From positions 2,305,898-2,369,897 of the forward strand of contig CAADRB010000021.1 of assembly GCA_900708905.1 (NCBI GenBank): a stretch of 64,000 nucleotides of DNA, in the 5' to 3' direction. The notes beneath the pieces are model-generated. The model did not search any database. It was not told the DNA's origin and saw nothing but the letters and a program-made list of their open reading frames with translations. Each line of letters begins with the position of its first letter. The first letter of the stretch is position 1. Source of the DNA: Hymenolepis diminuta (Eukaryota; Platyhelminthes; Cestoda; Cyclophyllidea; Hymenolepididae). Below are positions 25,055-36,239 of this stretch, piece after piece. The position numbers were made by a program, and so were the translations under genes.

Positions 25055-25438
25055 TGTGAGACCTATTTATCTTGACTTCACCGTGACGTATAAAATATAT
25101 AACCCTGATGCAAGCTCAAGTTGTCCTCATAAAACCATCGTGTGTCCTGAGGTGGTTTATTTTACCAAGCTGCATAAGCGGTCCTTGAATGAGTGGTGCT
25201 AGGGTTCAGTTTCCCGATCAGCGATGTCCGAAACTATGCCACTTCTTTCTCTTTTTACGTACACTGGGAGAGGAAATGCAGACGCAGGCATGTCATTTAC
25301 CGTCTCCTACATTTCCTTCTAATTTCATCTGCCCCTCATCTCTCTCTTGCCTTTTTAAATCCTCATCGTGGTTTGTTCCACTCTTATTAATTTCATTTGC
25401 CGTTGCTAGCTGTCAGCCCTTAATCATTCCCCTTTACA
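25055..25438 (+). mobile_element. LTR-like block of a Ty3/gypsy or TRIM element
   Basis: GC-richer block bounded by TGT (25055) and ACA (25438), as LTRs usually are. A TATA-box-like TATAAAATATATAA lies at 25089-25102, suiting an LTR promoter. It is followed after two or three bases by a primer-binding-like site for tRNA-Trp. It holds two open frames of 65 and 89 codons on plus, which I take as chance. No second LTR and no gag or pol coding were seen, so this is a 5' fragment, a near-solo LTR or part of a miniature (TRIM) element. The 5' boundary is inferred; another TGT start at about 25122 is possible. Confidence 0.5.
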
Positions 25439-25441
25439 AAT

Positions 25442-25458
25442 TGGTGGCTCTGACGTGA
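25442..25458 (+). other. Primer-binding-like site, tRNA-Trp type
   Basis: TGGTGGCTCTGACGTGA agrees at 14 of 17 positions with the complement of the animal tRNA-Trp 3' end (TGGTGACCCCGACGTGA), and all three differences are transitions. A tRNA-Trp primer is characteristic of CsRn1-type Ty3/gypsy elements, first known from a liver fluke. The motif AATCCTCATCGCGGTTT that follows echoes AAATCCTCATCGTGGTTT inside the preceding block. Confidence 0.55.
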
Positions 25459-25555
25459 CGAATCCTCATCGCGGTTTATGCAACCACTGTTACACCTGCA
25501 AACGTCAGAAAACCAAATAGTCCTACTTCTTTGGTTTTTGGATTATGGTTCTACA

Positions 25556-25790
25556 ATATTACTAAATAGGTTGTTCAAGTTCCAGAATTCAAATTTTACG
25601 ATTTGATCCATAGATTACAGAGAATGCTTGTCTTTGATGTCCAGCGCTTATTGAACGGTCTTTAGTCATGATGTTCAGCCTTGCCACTTCAGTTTGTTTT
25701 AACTTTCCATATTTGAGGAGATATAATTATCTTAGATGATGCTTAGCAGCTTACAAACTTAACATAGCAGAAATGAGCCGCCTAAAATCT
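25556..25790 (+). repeat. Dispersed repeat R1, copy
   Basis: Blocks GTTCCAGAATTCAAATTTTA, TAGATTACAGAGAATGCTTG, GATGTCCAGCGCTTATTGAAC, CTTGCCACTTCAGTTTG and ACTTAACATAGCAGAAATGAG align in order with 62970-63165. The unit is about 230-350 bp, without coding capacity. It starts about 100 bases after the LTR-like block, so it could be internal to that element or an independent insertion. Confidence 0.65.
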
Positions 25791-26299
25791 TTAATATAGA
25801 TAATCCAAGCATCACTAATACACTATTCAACTGTCAAGTCCAAAACCTATAAACATGTTACGCTGCCTATAGTAAAAAACTATGTCTTGGTAATTCAAGA
25901 TGCCTATGTAGCATTTACTGCTTCTGGGAACAAATCACAAACCTAAGGTTGCTAAGTCATGGAATTTAGCGGCATTTATGTTTGCGCCCGTGACGAACCA
26001 TCATCAAAGACGTTATACTCCAAGCATTTTATAACACTTCCGTTTATTTTAAATCTTGCCATCCATGAACTACTTATTTTCTCAGAAATATCGCTTTACA
26101 TTAAAGGCATAAAATACCCCAAACAGCAAATACTTTCAGAGGTATATTGTCTGTGTAACTCACATGACTTCAACATTCTCCTTCATTCACCACAAACGTC
26201 TTAGAATATAATTTTCGGGGTTCTTTTCATTGGAATCTGGATTAACTAGTTATAGGAGCAAGAACTGAGTTAATAGCTAAAAATCATAGTTCTCAGGTA

Positions 26300-26610
26300 A
26301 AAATACAGGGTCACAAGTAGAAAATGAACGTGATGAACGGCAAAGATTACTATTCAACAGTTAAGGCGAAACAAAACGCAGTTCATGGTAGGGAGAAGAA
26401 AGTGAGAAGAAGAATGATAGCGAAGAACGAGATCAGGAATAGGGCCAAGACGGAAAGGGCGCAAGACCCGAGCGTTTTCACCTAGTGTCTTAGATTTGAC
26501 TTGTGTGGAATTATTCAAGGAAAGCACTCAGTCATCGCAAGAAAAATCGATATGGATATTTTTCAACTGTGATTTTGCCAGATGGATGGCAAAATGTGGC
26601 GATTATCCCA
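26300..26610 (+). repeat. Dispersed repeat R2, copy 3
   Basis: Same structure as the copy at 19.9-20.2 kb: a purine-rich left half with GAAGAACGAGA, then GTCTTAGATTTGACTTGTG, CACTCAGTCATCGC, AAAAATCGATATGGATATTTT, CAACTGTGATTTTGCCAGATG. The palindromic core has partly decayed. Confidence 0.6.
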
Positions 26611-26619
26611 GTTCGAGCA

Positions 26620-29600
26620 GGAATGAAAATGTTAAACATAGTAATTATTTAAAATAAAATGTAGTTCAGAAAGTAACTTTTGAAAACACTTAGGGAAACT
26701 CTTCGCAGTTTAAAAGTTCCTGCTTTACCTAAAATACTTAATAAATTTGAATGTGTAATTTGAAGTTCTATAATCTAAATGGCCTCTGATGAAAGTAGAA
26801 AGGAAAGGAAAGAAAGAAGTTTCGTTCTGCGTAAACCAAGTGGAAACTAAACAAACAGGTGTAATTTCAAGATCAAAAGGATGAATAAAAATTAATCACA
26901 AAATTCCACCAACTGAAAGAAATAAAATCAATGCTTTTAAACTAAAACTCTGAATCTTTTTTTAGGCAAATCAAATATAAAGTTCACTTAACAATTTTTC
27001 CAGCGTTTCCAATGCAAATAGCATTCCAATTATATATATATTATTTATAATTCATGAACCCCCTTAATTTATAAACCCCCTATCGCCGGTTAAACCTTTT
27101 CCAAATGTTGGTTAACGGTATTACATTCTCGATCACTTAGAGCACCCTACTTATTTATTTTCTTGATTTTAGTATTATTTGGAATGATTTTTTTCCTTTT
27201 TCCGATACAATGTTTATTTTTCATTAATTAAGTGTTAATTAAATAATACTAGGCCCTATGAGAATTTCCGGGCCTGGTTAATTAAAAAATTAATTATAAT
27301 CTATTATATTATTACTAATATTGAGCTTAAATACTGGTCTTCTATTTAAGTCAAATTTTCTGCTTAAGATCATGTTGCTTTCTCGGCTTTTGAAAGGAGA
27401 AATGAAATGCGGAGACTTCCCGATCATTAAAATTGAACTATCGGTCAATATACACTGAAGATTGGGGATAAGAATCTGCGTAATAATCCAGAGGACGGAT
27501 TATGAAATTTGGATTTTAGAATATGAAACGGTGAGCTTTTCATTGAGTAAATATTCTACAGTATGAATTTGTAAATTAAGTATAATGCCCTTTCTGACGC
27601 TCTCTTTCGATACATTCCTCTTGAACTTCAGCATGCTTGTAAAATGGCCAAGTTAACAGGATTATCCTTTATTCCTATCTTATAAATACCTTGACGATTA
27701 ACAATTTAGCCTTTTATCACAGTTTTCAGGCTTAATTTAACTCCATAAGTGGATTTTTATAATATATGATCGTAGCATGAAAATTTTTTCCCACAAAAAA
27801 TGCACGACATATCTGAGAAAAAGAAAATTTTTCTCGTTTAAAAGTGTTCACATCAGGGAAAAAGTTATTTTCTTCCCTGCAATCAGACACATCGCGTTTA
27901 TGAAGTGGATTTGACAGTTTGCAGTCTACTTTCCTCAAAGCTCAATACTATTTACACATTTAAAATATTAACCACCGCTCTTCTTTGTTAGAATTTCACA
28001 ATCAATGTTTACTTTTGAAACAGAGTTCCAACATTGGACATCACACCAGATGAGTATCACATGTTTTTCATCAATCGAAATGTTTCTGATTTTCGTCTTA
28101 CATTGTCTTCCAAGATAAATTAATCTAAATTATTTGATGGCAAATTTCCTAATATTTGTAAAGCTTTGCGCTAATTGTAGTATTCTGATGAAATGATAAC
28201 TTTAGCAAGTCAATTTTGTGTAGATTATTTATTTGGTCTACTTAAGCAAAGGGTTGTACCTTACATAAAATTGGAAGGTGGATGCAATCGCACTTAAAGG
28301 CTCTTTCGTCCACAAAAACTTCCTTTCGGTAGACTTTTGGGACGTTCGTTGAAACCTACATCTTTGGTTTAAGTGGATGCTGGTCTGTAACAGTTTCGTC
28401 TGATGGAAAATGTAAGGGCTTTTACCAAATTAACCAAACGTACTCAAAGATTTTAACTTCTTATTATGGACATATACATATACTTAATACTAATTTAAGC
28501 TCAGTTTTTAAACACAGAACTAAACTTCAATGCTTTTCTCAAACTTTTTCTTATGAGATTTAATAAAACGAGGACTGAATTTTATAAAATAGAGTTCGCG
28601 GAACAATTTTAAGAGCAATATTTTTAAAGTTTTGATTAGAGTTTTATTGTTTATATTGTGCATCTATGTGGTATATTCAAAATAGCCAAAGTAAACTCAC
28701 CAATATAAAATATAAATCCACTACCAAGTAAAGCTTTCTCCCCATTTCCCATTTTATTAAAACATTTTGTCATAGTGAGTTTGGAAAAAATGTTCTAAGT
28801 CAACAAAATTTCATACTTTAGGACTGTGGTAAACACATCCAACATTTTTCAGGGGATGGATGCGACTTGATAAGAAATTTGACAATTTCGTAAAGTGATT
28901 GGTGGCAAGGATCTTACGAATTGTACACTCCTTAAAACCCCTTATTTTATGATTGAATTAGGAAAACGAGGAACCATTTATTAAAATTTACGTAGCTGCA
29001 GGCTTGTACCGTTTGTAATGATGGAATATCTTTTGGGCATAAGACATATCAAAATAGTCGACTAAGAAATGAAGTGAGAGGAGTGATCAGATGGAGAAGT
29101 CAGCACGTCAAGAGACTTTTTTTATGAAAATTCTGAAGGCAATGAGTTTTCCACTCTCTCCTAACGGACATAATTCACTTATTATTAAACCTAAATGTTC
29201 TAGAACCGGATTTTTACTATTTCATCCCTGTCCGCTTTTGGTCAGACAAGCTGATCATACCGCCTTAATTAATCCTTACCTACATTAAATCATGAATAGT
29301 TATATTAGAACACCAAAGACATTTTAAACACTATGGAGCTTACAAGTGTTCCCTCAAAGTGAAATTAAATAATGATAGAATTTTGTAATCATTAGACCCC
29401 TCTACTTGCTTCAAAATTATCAAAATCACTTAAAATTTTGGGAAATTTTTTCTACTTTTTCCATTATAATAAAATTAATCTTGATAAATTCAACAAATAA
29501 TAAAGAAACTATGTGGATTATTATTAAAATCAACTTTTGAATTTCCATTTACTTTGACCTAGAAGTGAGTTTACCGTCGCCTAAGTTGCGTGTTTCAGGT

Positions 29601-29770
29601 TAATTCTGCGGTAACTGTCGCGACGTCCATTACGATTAAAGCTTTTATTTTAAATTTCAAAATTAATATTTTAAGACAATAAATATTCATAGTTAATTAA
29701 CAATCAGGAGAAAAGGTTATGTTCTTAATGGTGCTAGCCGGAAAGAAAATCGCTGGGGTAGGTTGAAAGA
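26620..29770. other. No gene seen
   Basis: AT-rich. A short TA microsatellite lies at about 27032-27042. No exon-like island or repeat-family copy was identified. Confidence 0.5.
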
Positions 29771-29779
29771 CTTCTCGTT

Positions 29780-30120
29780 TCTCTCTGGAAGCAATTTGAT
29801 CTAACTAAAATTCCAACAAATGATAAAGCGGAGGGAAGCAAAAATGCGTCGAGAGCAACATCAAGGAACCGAGAGTTGTAATTCATTTGATCTTTGGGTT
29901 CAGGTTTTTCACAGTTTAGTGTATTGATAGTCATGCGTATTTCATACTTTATCCCTTGGATTGCAGCAAGTGCTCGAATAAGATGACTGCTTTTTAATTA
30001 TGACGATTGATCCTTGACCTCCAATTCATTTTTTTCGTTCAAAGGTTAAGGAAGCAGGATGATTCCTGTGATATCCAGCAGTTAAGATATTAAGTTAGCA
30101 GAGCTTCATTTGCAAGTAAT
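29780..30120 (+). repeat. Dispersed repeat R1, copy
   Basis: AATGATAAAGCGGAGGGAAGC, CAACATCAAGGAACCGAGAG, TTTGATCTTTGGGTTCAGGTT, CTTGGATTGCAGCAAGTGCTC and CTCCAATTCATTTTTTTC match, in order, 62860-63110. This copy and the one at 62.8 kb define the 5' part of the family; the copy at 51.1 kb shares its 3' part (GGAAGCAGGATGAT versus GAAAGCGGAATGAT). Confidence 0.6.
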
Positions 30121-30368
30121 CAATTGCGCAATTGTTCTTTCAGGAACACATTTTAATATAAATCTCCGTTGAAGGAAGCAAATGATTGATTTTGAGAAAA
30201 TTTCAGATACCATTTTGATGATAACACAATGATCAGCAAATATAAAATCAACAAAATATCAGTATCTGATTTTCTCTGTATTGCTTTTTCATAAATCAGT
30301 AATTCAGCACCATATCTTTAATAGAACTCGTGTACCCTATGAAAAATTGACCAAAATCCCGATAAACT

Positions 30369-30569
30369 TCAATGAAGAACAGAGCTGAAGTCTGTAGTAA
30401 TTATAAACTTCGGTCTCCATTCATCGGTAAATGTTATTAATGCGCGGAGATCAACATGTGCATAACTTCCGATAAGAATCCAACAGAGTCTATGGACTTT
30501 TGCTGGGTAAATATTTAAAATCTCAAATGGTATAAGCCAAATAAATATGCTGCACGCTGACCCCAACAT
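30369..30569 (-). CDS. Candidate exon with ATG, unknown protein
   Basis: On minus, the acceptor CTACTTTTCTAG directly abuts an ATG (30567-30569). It opens a 66-codon frame, beginning Met-Leu-Gly-Ser-Ala-Cys, to a TGA at 30369-30371. The first third is hydrophobic and could be a membrane segment or signal (Ile-Phe-Ile-Trp-Leu-Ile-Pro). The rest is polar, with Glu-Trp-Arg-Pro. I recognise no family. An acceptor right before ATG is what a trans-spliced flatworm transcript or an internal exon would show, but the coincidence is not rare. Length alone is not significant in this DNA. Confidence 0.2.
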   Translation of the reverse strand: MLGSACSIFIWLIPFEILNIYPAKVHRLCWILIGSYAHVDLRALITFTDEWRPKFIITTDFSSVLH

Positions 30570-30609
30570 CTAGAAAAGTAGCTTCCATCCATCGAAATAA
30601 GCTCCCTAT

Positions 30610-32670
30610 AAATAATACCGTTAAAAGTTAACTAGCGTCCTGGGGCAACTGCGCACTTGTTTTGTCTCTTAATCCTTATGATGTCTGAGCCAACTGCAGA
30701 TAAATCAGGGGGTAGATCAAGACCCCCGAGTATTCCCAACAGCTTAGAGGGGCCTTTCTTTATAAAAATCTCCATTTACCGATCAATATTTTGGGAATTT
30801 AGAGTCTATATAAATATAGACCTGTCCGTTTACTAAAAAAGATGGTACACATTACAGGATTTAGATAAACAGATGCATGGGTTTTAAATAGTAGCTTCTA
30901 ATAAATAAATACCGATTCGCAGCATTAAATTAATAATCCGGGAAAATCAGAAGGAATATATGTCAACCTTTTAGGATTACGTTGAATACACACACATATT
31001 TATATGTATATATACGTACACCAATTACAGTAACTCAGAGAATATCTGGAATTGATTCGAAGTTTACTTACATAAAACTGTGAATAATTAAAAATATTTA
31101 TTAGTTTTTTGCAAGATACTCGCTTTGCCGAAGTTCCATTTTATGTTCTGAAATCAAAATTATTCATTAAACTAATTATTATGGAGCCTGCGCATAATAG
31201 TTCTTGACGATTTTTGCAATCCTCGAAGAAATTGCTTTTGGAATGAATTAGTTCAATCTTTGCATTCAATCAATTGGTTTCTGAAATATACAGCATATTG
31301 GATTAGATCCTTGATGTTTAAAAATGATCTAAATCCCTCCATATACTTTTCCACATTATTCATTTGGCCTGACGTATTATTTACATGTCCAATGAATCCC
31401 TTAGCACAAGCATTCATCAATGAATTTGTGTTGAATTTCGTCAACCTTTAAAATTCCTAAAGTTCAAATGGACGCCGTCTTTCTTTGAACAAATCGCCTT
31501 TACCTTAAAGGATATTTTAAAACAAACAAGTTTCTCCTCCTTCTCAGCAGCTTATTAAACCATTATCAATTGATTCTAGATGTTTTGAGTCATGTAAAAG
31601 ACCACGAGGTTTGAAACGTCACATATAGGATTAGCATTGAATACAGTGAAAGAGAGTCTACCAAAGCAACAGTATAAGTGTTTTTGGTTGAGAAGAAATT
31701 AAACAATTATCCCGAATCACGTGGACAAAATCTCCTACCCCTTCCCAAACTATTTACTCCTTGCTGTAGCTGTACATGCGCTTGCCCAAATGATACATTG
31801 CATATTATCATAATTACTAGACAGACATACGTTTAATTTGTTTGATTTATTTAATATTCTTTTTTCTCCAAATTACTGAATTGTATTGCTTGAGCACACA
31901 CATCTTTTCAACAAATAATTGGCGTTGCCTATATTTGTTGTATTGTACGAATAGGAATACCAATTAATATTTTTGTTAAATAATAAACTCCTTTACCCTC
32001 TATCAGAACTTTTTCCTGTCAATTTTGCAAAATAATCCCATTTCTTTGATTAGTCATCCAGCAATCAATTCCACTCAACTATACAAAACTTTTTTCCAGG
32101 TTATTTCAGTTTGGTTTGAACCGTGCAACGCATTCCAGTTGGATGAAAATTGAATAATGTGTTCAAAATAAGTAAGTGTAAGTTTAGTTATTTTGTAGCC
32201 GTTCTACAGAGTAAATAAAAATAAATTTCGCCAGACATTAATACATGCGTATAAAAGATTAATGGAAAGTACCTAACGTGTTTATCTATCATAAAAAGGC
32301 TTTTCATTTGGGGGGATATTTCAAAGGATCACTATCAGAAATAATTTATTTGCAGCAAAAAGAGCAGTTTGTGCAGAAGGGTTAGCTGAAGCGATAGCGG
32401 CATATCTACAATCAATCTGAGTAATTTAATCAAAATAGTTTCTATGAATGCGAGTAGAATAGATGGAAATTAAATAAAATTTAAAAAAACTCTTCATTGG
32501 AAAAAAATTGAGCGCAATTTACGTATATGAAATGAAAATTATATATTTTTGAAAAACGGTTAAATCAAAGGCTATAATTTAAGTTCTACTTATTAACCTT
32601 TCAATTTAAAATCAGCACACTTTAGTAATAACTGATTAGCAATACTCTATCAGGTCTTGTCCAATAATAT
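30610..32670. other. No gene seen
   Basis: AT-rich. A short CA/TA-type microsatellite lies at 30988-31021. Overlapping 63-codon frames on both strands at 31253-31451 look like chance. Confidence 0.5.
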
Positions 32671-32679
32671 GTCAGGGCG

Positions 32680-32960
32680 TTGGCTTTATCCATCCTTGAA
32701 GGAATGAGCACGTCTTTGTCAGCGGTTTATAATTGAATAACTCCCAACTGCAGTTTTTTGGTAAATCGTTTTTCAAGACTTTTTCTGGCAGAGAGGTAAC
32801 ATTATTCAACCTCCTTGGGGAAACCTAAATTCCGCCATTCTCTTTATGGGTTTAACTTTATCTGAGTATTTGGGCCTTGAACTCCCTGGATTTACATTGA
32901 TGAACATCGATTCCGCGACTTCTGACTTTTCAGATGACCTGCCTAATAAGAATTTTTAAG
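32680..32960 (+). repeat. Dispersed repeat R5, copy 2
   Basis: GATGAACATCGATTCCGCGAC, CTTCTGACTTTTCAGATGACCTGCC and the upstream GTAAATCGTTTTTCAAGAC correspond to blocks in the copies at 21.1-21.4 and 34.0-34.2 kb. Confidence 0.55.
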
Positions 32961-33207
32961 TCTTTGGTCCACTGTATAGTGTGACAAACGCATCCTTCTT
33001 CAAACTCCAATTGACTTCTCTCCCATAATTACGATCATATTACCATAAAGGAGGAATAAATGTTAGAGCAAATTTGAAAAAATAGAATTGATTAAAACAA
33101 AAGAAATTTGAGGTGTTCTTTCTTTTATTCATTAGTGTAGAAACTGATTACTAGAACTGAAATTAAGATAACCCTGTTGCTAAGAACTTTTGTATTATAC
33201 CACTTAC

Positions 33208-33306
33208 ATGAAAGTGGGAAGCCCCATACTTCCCGAATTAAAATAAATGCAAATTCTTGACATTTTGCCAATATTTTATACCCGTTTTTGATTTCCATTT
33301 CATTCC
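33208..33306 (-). CDS. Candidate internal exon, unknown protein
   Basis: Read on minus, acceptor AATTCTTCTGCAG is followed by 99 bases that stay open in one frame (two bases, 32 codons, one base). They end at the donor T-GTAAGT (intron from 33207). The reading starts Asn-Glu-Met-Glu-Ile-Lys-Asn-Gly and contains Arg-Glu-Val-Trp-Gly-Phe-Pro. The exon is symmetric, phase 1 at both ends. The donor is perfect in its six intron bases and the acceptor is good. No family recognised, and no partner exon was found next to it. Confidence 0.3.
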
Positions 33307-34029
33307 CTGCAGAAGAATTTATTTGTTTTGTGTATTTAGAAGATACTCGATAACTGAAAATTGTAAAAGTCATATCCGGTTGCCATTGGTAATGCTAGTA
33401 ATTTTAATATTATTCATGCTAAATAAATATGGTTTTATTTTAAAAATTAGAATTAAATTTAGATGCCGTGAAAAAAAATAATTAAATTAAATTTTAGCAG
33501 AAAGGGCAGATGTTGAATTTAAAAATAAATTTTCAAGTTCGACAGAATGATATGTTTTCTCTACTTTTGCCACCGCTCTCCCCTCCCCCTCTTTCCTCCC
33601 GTCATTTGGCTAAATAATTGTTATTTTCTAAATTAAAATCAAAGTGGCGCAATAGAATTGTCCAGAGACACATTTATAAATACTGAGAAAAAAAATAAGC
33701 CTCTATGAGCATTCGGAAAAAATTTTCCAAGAAATTACTAATTAAATTAACAAATTAGTGGAGTTTGTAATAAGTTATTTCTAGGATGCTCTAAAACGAA
33801 AAAAAACATCCTCTTAATCGATACTATATGTGCAGGCTTCGGTAACATTATATTTACATAAAAAATATTCTATTAAATAAAATGTTGCAGATTTTGTTGA
33901 TATTTAAATCCTGACTTATAAATCAGATCAAAGTTGGCTTAAGTGATCTTTGCTTTGTTTAGGCATTATTTCTTATTTCATCAACCTACTCATTGCTGTA
34001 AGCAAACACAGTTGAATCATGGCCAATAA

Positions 34030-34160
34030 GCTCTGAATATGGTGAATATAACTCGTCAAAATAGTGGGATTTAATCGTGAAATTTGAACTTCGCGAACAG
34101 CGATGGACATTTATCTCGTGATTTCTGACTTGGTAGACCTGCGTTTTGAAAACTAAATTA
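34030..34160 (+). repeat. Dispersed repeat R5, copy 3 (partial)
   Basis: GCGATGGACATTTATCTCGTG then ATTTCTGACTTGGTAGACCTGCG aligns with 32901-32945 and 21358-21392. A 74-codon minus-strand frame across it (33986-34210) looks protein-like, but since the DNA is a repeat I do not call a gene. Confidence 0.5.
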
Positions 34161-34219
34161 CCGAATATTACACATTTCGTTATATTGATTTTGAGAACAT
34201 TGCTAGACAAGGATATCTA

Positions 34220-35830
34220 AAATGTTGATACCCTGAATTAACTATCCACTTCTCTTCTCCGCTCTACCCATGATTGAATGCTTTCCTTAACTTAAAAATA
34301 AAAAGTTTTAATAATAGTAAATATAAATTATTGAATCTACTGATCTAAGATTTTTGTCTGCTTTTTGCTACGGATTATCTAAAATAACATCCCTTTTTCG
34401 AGGAGATTGTTTTCATTCATTCTCAGGTTCATAGCAATAATTGCTTAAAGGAAATAAGTAAATAAATAATGATACCTTTTTTCTTTTATTCTATAGATAA
34501 GGACATAGAAATCCGAAGAAAGATTCCGACGCACTAATTTGGATGTTATAAGAAATGTACATTAGTGACCTCTTTGTTGAGATGCAGCCTTGAAATGACC
34601 TTTAAACAGCTCCATTGAATGAATGTTTTCACATAGGACTTTGGCGGACTAAAGCTCAAGCCTTCTTTAAAAGGCTAAATTTTCTAAGACGAAAGCTATA
34701 TTTTGATCAATTATAATAGGTCAAATATATTTCCTTAAGATTAATTTACTTTTAAATTAGGACGCAGATTTTCGATCGCTCATTTATTATCACTGCCCAA
34801 GGTAATGAAAAATATTTTTTGATTGGCATCGTGGGAAAGCATCTAAATAATTGAATACCGAATAAGTTAAATGAGGTATGAAACGAGGGAGATGGGCAAG
34901 AAGCGGGGAGTAATGCAATCAGAACAACTTAATTCTTTATTTATTTGACTTGAGGAAAAATTTAGTTGGTCGTACTCTCTTAGTTAACGGCGTAATATCC
35001 CAATGTTAAATTTGGTATTGCGTCTCCAATATTTCGACCTTGTTTCTAATTTTGTGATTTTTTATGCATCCGGATTTGTCTCCGTCTTATTATTATTACA
35101 CCATAATACAATTTTGCACTGAAATTCTCAAAATTTATATGCAGTAAATATTAAAATAATTTTTTTAGTTACGGAAAGATCAGAGCAATTAAACATATTG
35201 CAGGTAGTACGGTCACGTTTCAAGCCCATAACGTGCGAATTGAGTGTCTACGCGAAAAGTACAAAAATGCAATTTTGGTTTAAATAATGACACTACCAAA
35301 TAGATTGTTAATGATACATTTTTCCTTACAAAAGTTTTCTCTCCCTCTCTCGTACTTTTGGAAAACATGAAACTCATCTCTCCAAAGAGACCGCATGTGA
35401 TGGAAAGTTAATTTTATTCTCCGAAGACCGACGGCAATAATTGCTGAATATTTTATTCAAATAAGTGTAGTACTTATCCGTATAAACTCTATTTTTATCC
35501 TTAAACCAAGAATAAATCAAAATTTGTTACATGCTTTTTAAATAAATCTTAATTACTGTTTCTATCTAAAAAGCAATCGCCATTTATTAATAGTTATTAA
35601 TTGATATTTAAAAGCATGCATTGAGAAATACTCCTGAAGGGAGTATTAAATTTTATCATTTCCGAGTTTTATGTGCCTTATCCGGAGTGTACAAGTTTTA
35701 GTCATCAAACAGGATTTGAGCACTCAAAATATTACGATAATCCTATAATGGATGAGAGGGTACATATGAGAGTTTCAGGATATAGAAGCACTGAGTGGAA
35801 GATTTGAGTTTTCCATTTTTATAAAATTTA
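34220..35830. other. No gene seen
   Basis: AT-rich, with no exon-like island or recognised repeat. Confidence 0.5.
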
Positions 35831-35839
35831 ATTTTTGTG

Positions 35840-36000
35840 GTTTGACCCCAGGGTTTCCAAATGAGTTCATATCATCGATACTCAGTTATTTTTTCCAATA
35901 AATAGTCAGGCAAACTGGATGTATGTTTGTCTTCTGAGAGCCATTAGCAGGTTAATGAGATTAGCAAAGGCATTCTAACATAACAGAGCTCTCCAAAGTT
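35840..36000 (+). repeat. Partial copy of dispersed repeat R1 (3' part)
   Basis: AATGAGATTAGCAAAGGCATT then CTAACATAACAGAGCTCTCC matches 10508-10552 nearly base for base. Weaker similarity extends upstream (CATCGATACTCAGTTAT against the GATATTCAGTACTTAT block of R1). Confidence 0.45.
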
Positions 36001-36239
36001 TGTGCAAGTTGAGGATTAGATACTTTTATTTGAAATACAGATTGAAAAATAACAAGCATATTGCGTAGACTTAGAGATGGATGTTTAAGTCTTACAACTT
36101 GATGGCTGATAAATCCGATTGCATTTCTGCAAACGCAATGATTGGAACGTCTGTTAAAATCTGCGAAATTGGGGGCTTTAAAATTAAAAAAAGATTCTAG
36201 CTTACCCAATATCATATATATGCCTTCAGAATGCCATTT

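Noticed and set aside
25189..25458. Overlapping 65- and 89-codon frames on plus
   Set aside because: They fall inside the LTR-like block and run into the primer-binding-like site; no motif.
33986..34210. Protein-like 74-codon minus frame with a possible acceptor at its start
   Set aside because: The DNA is a copy of repeat R5, so the apparent coding quality is not independent evidence.
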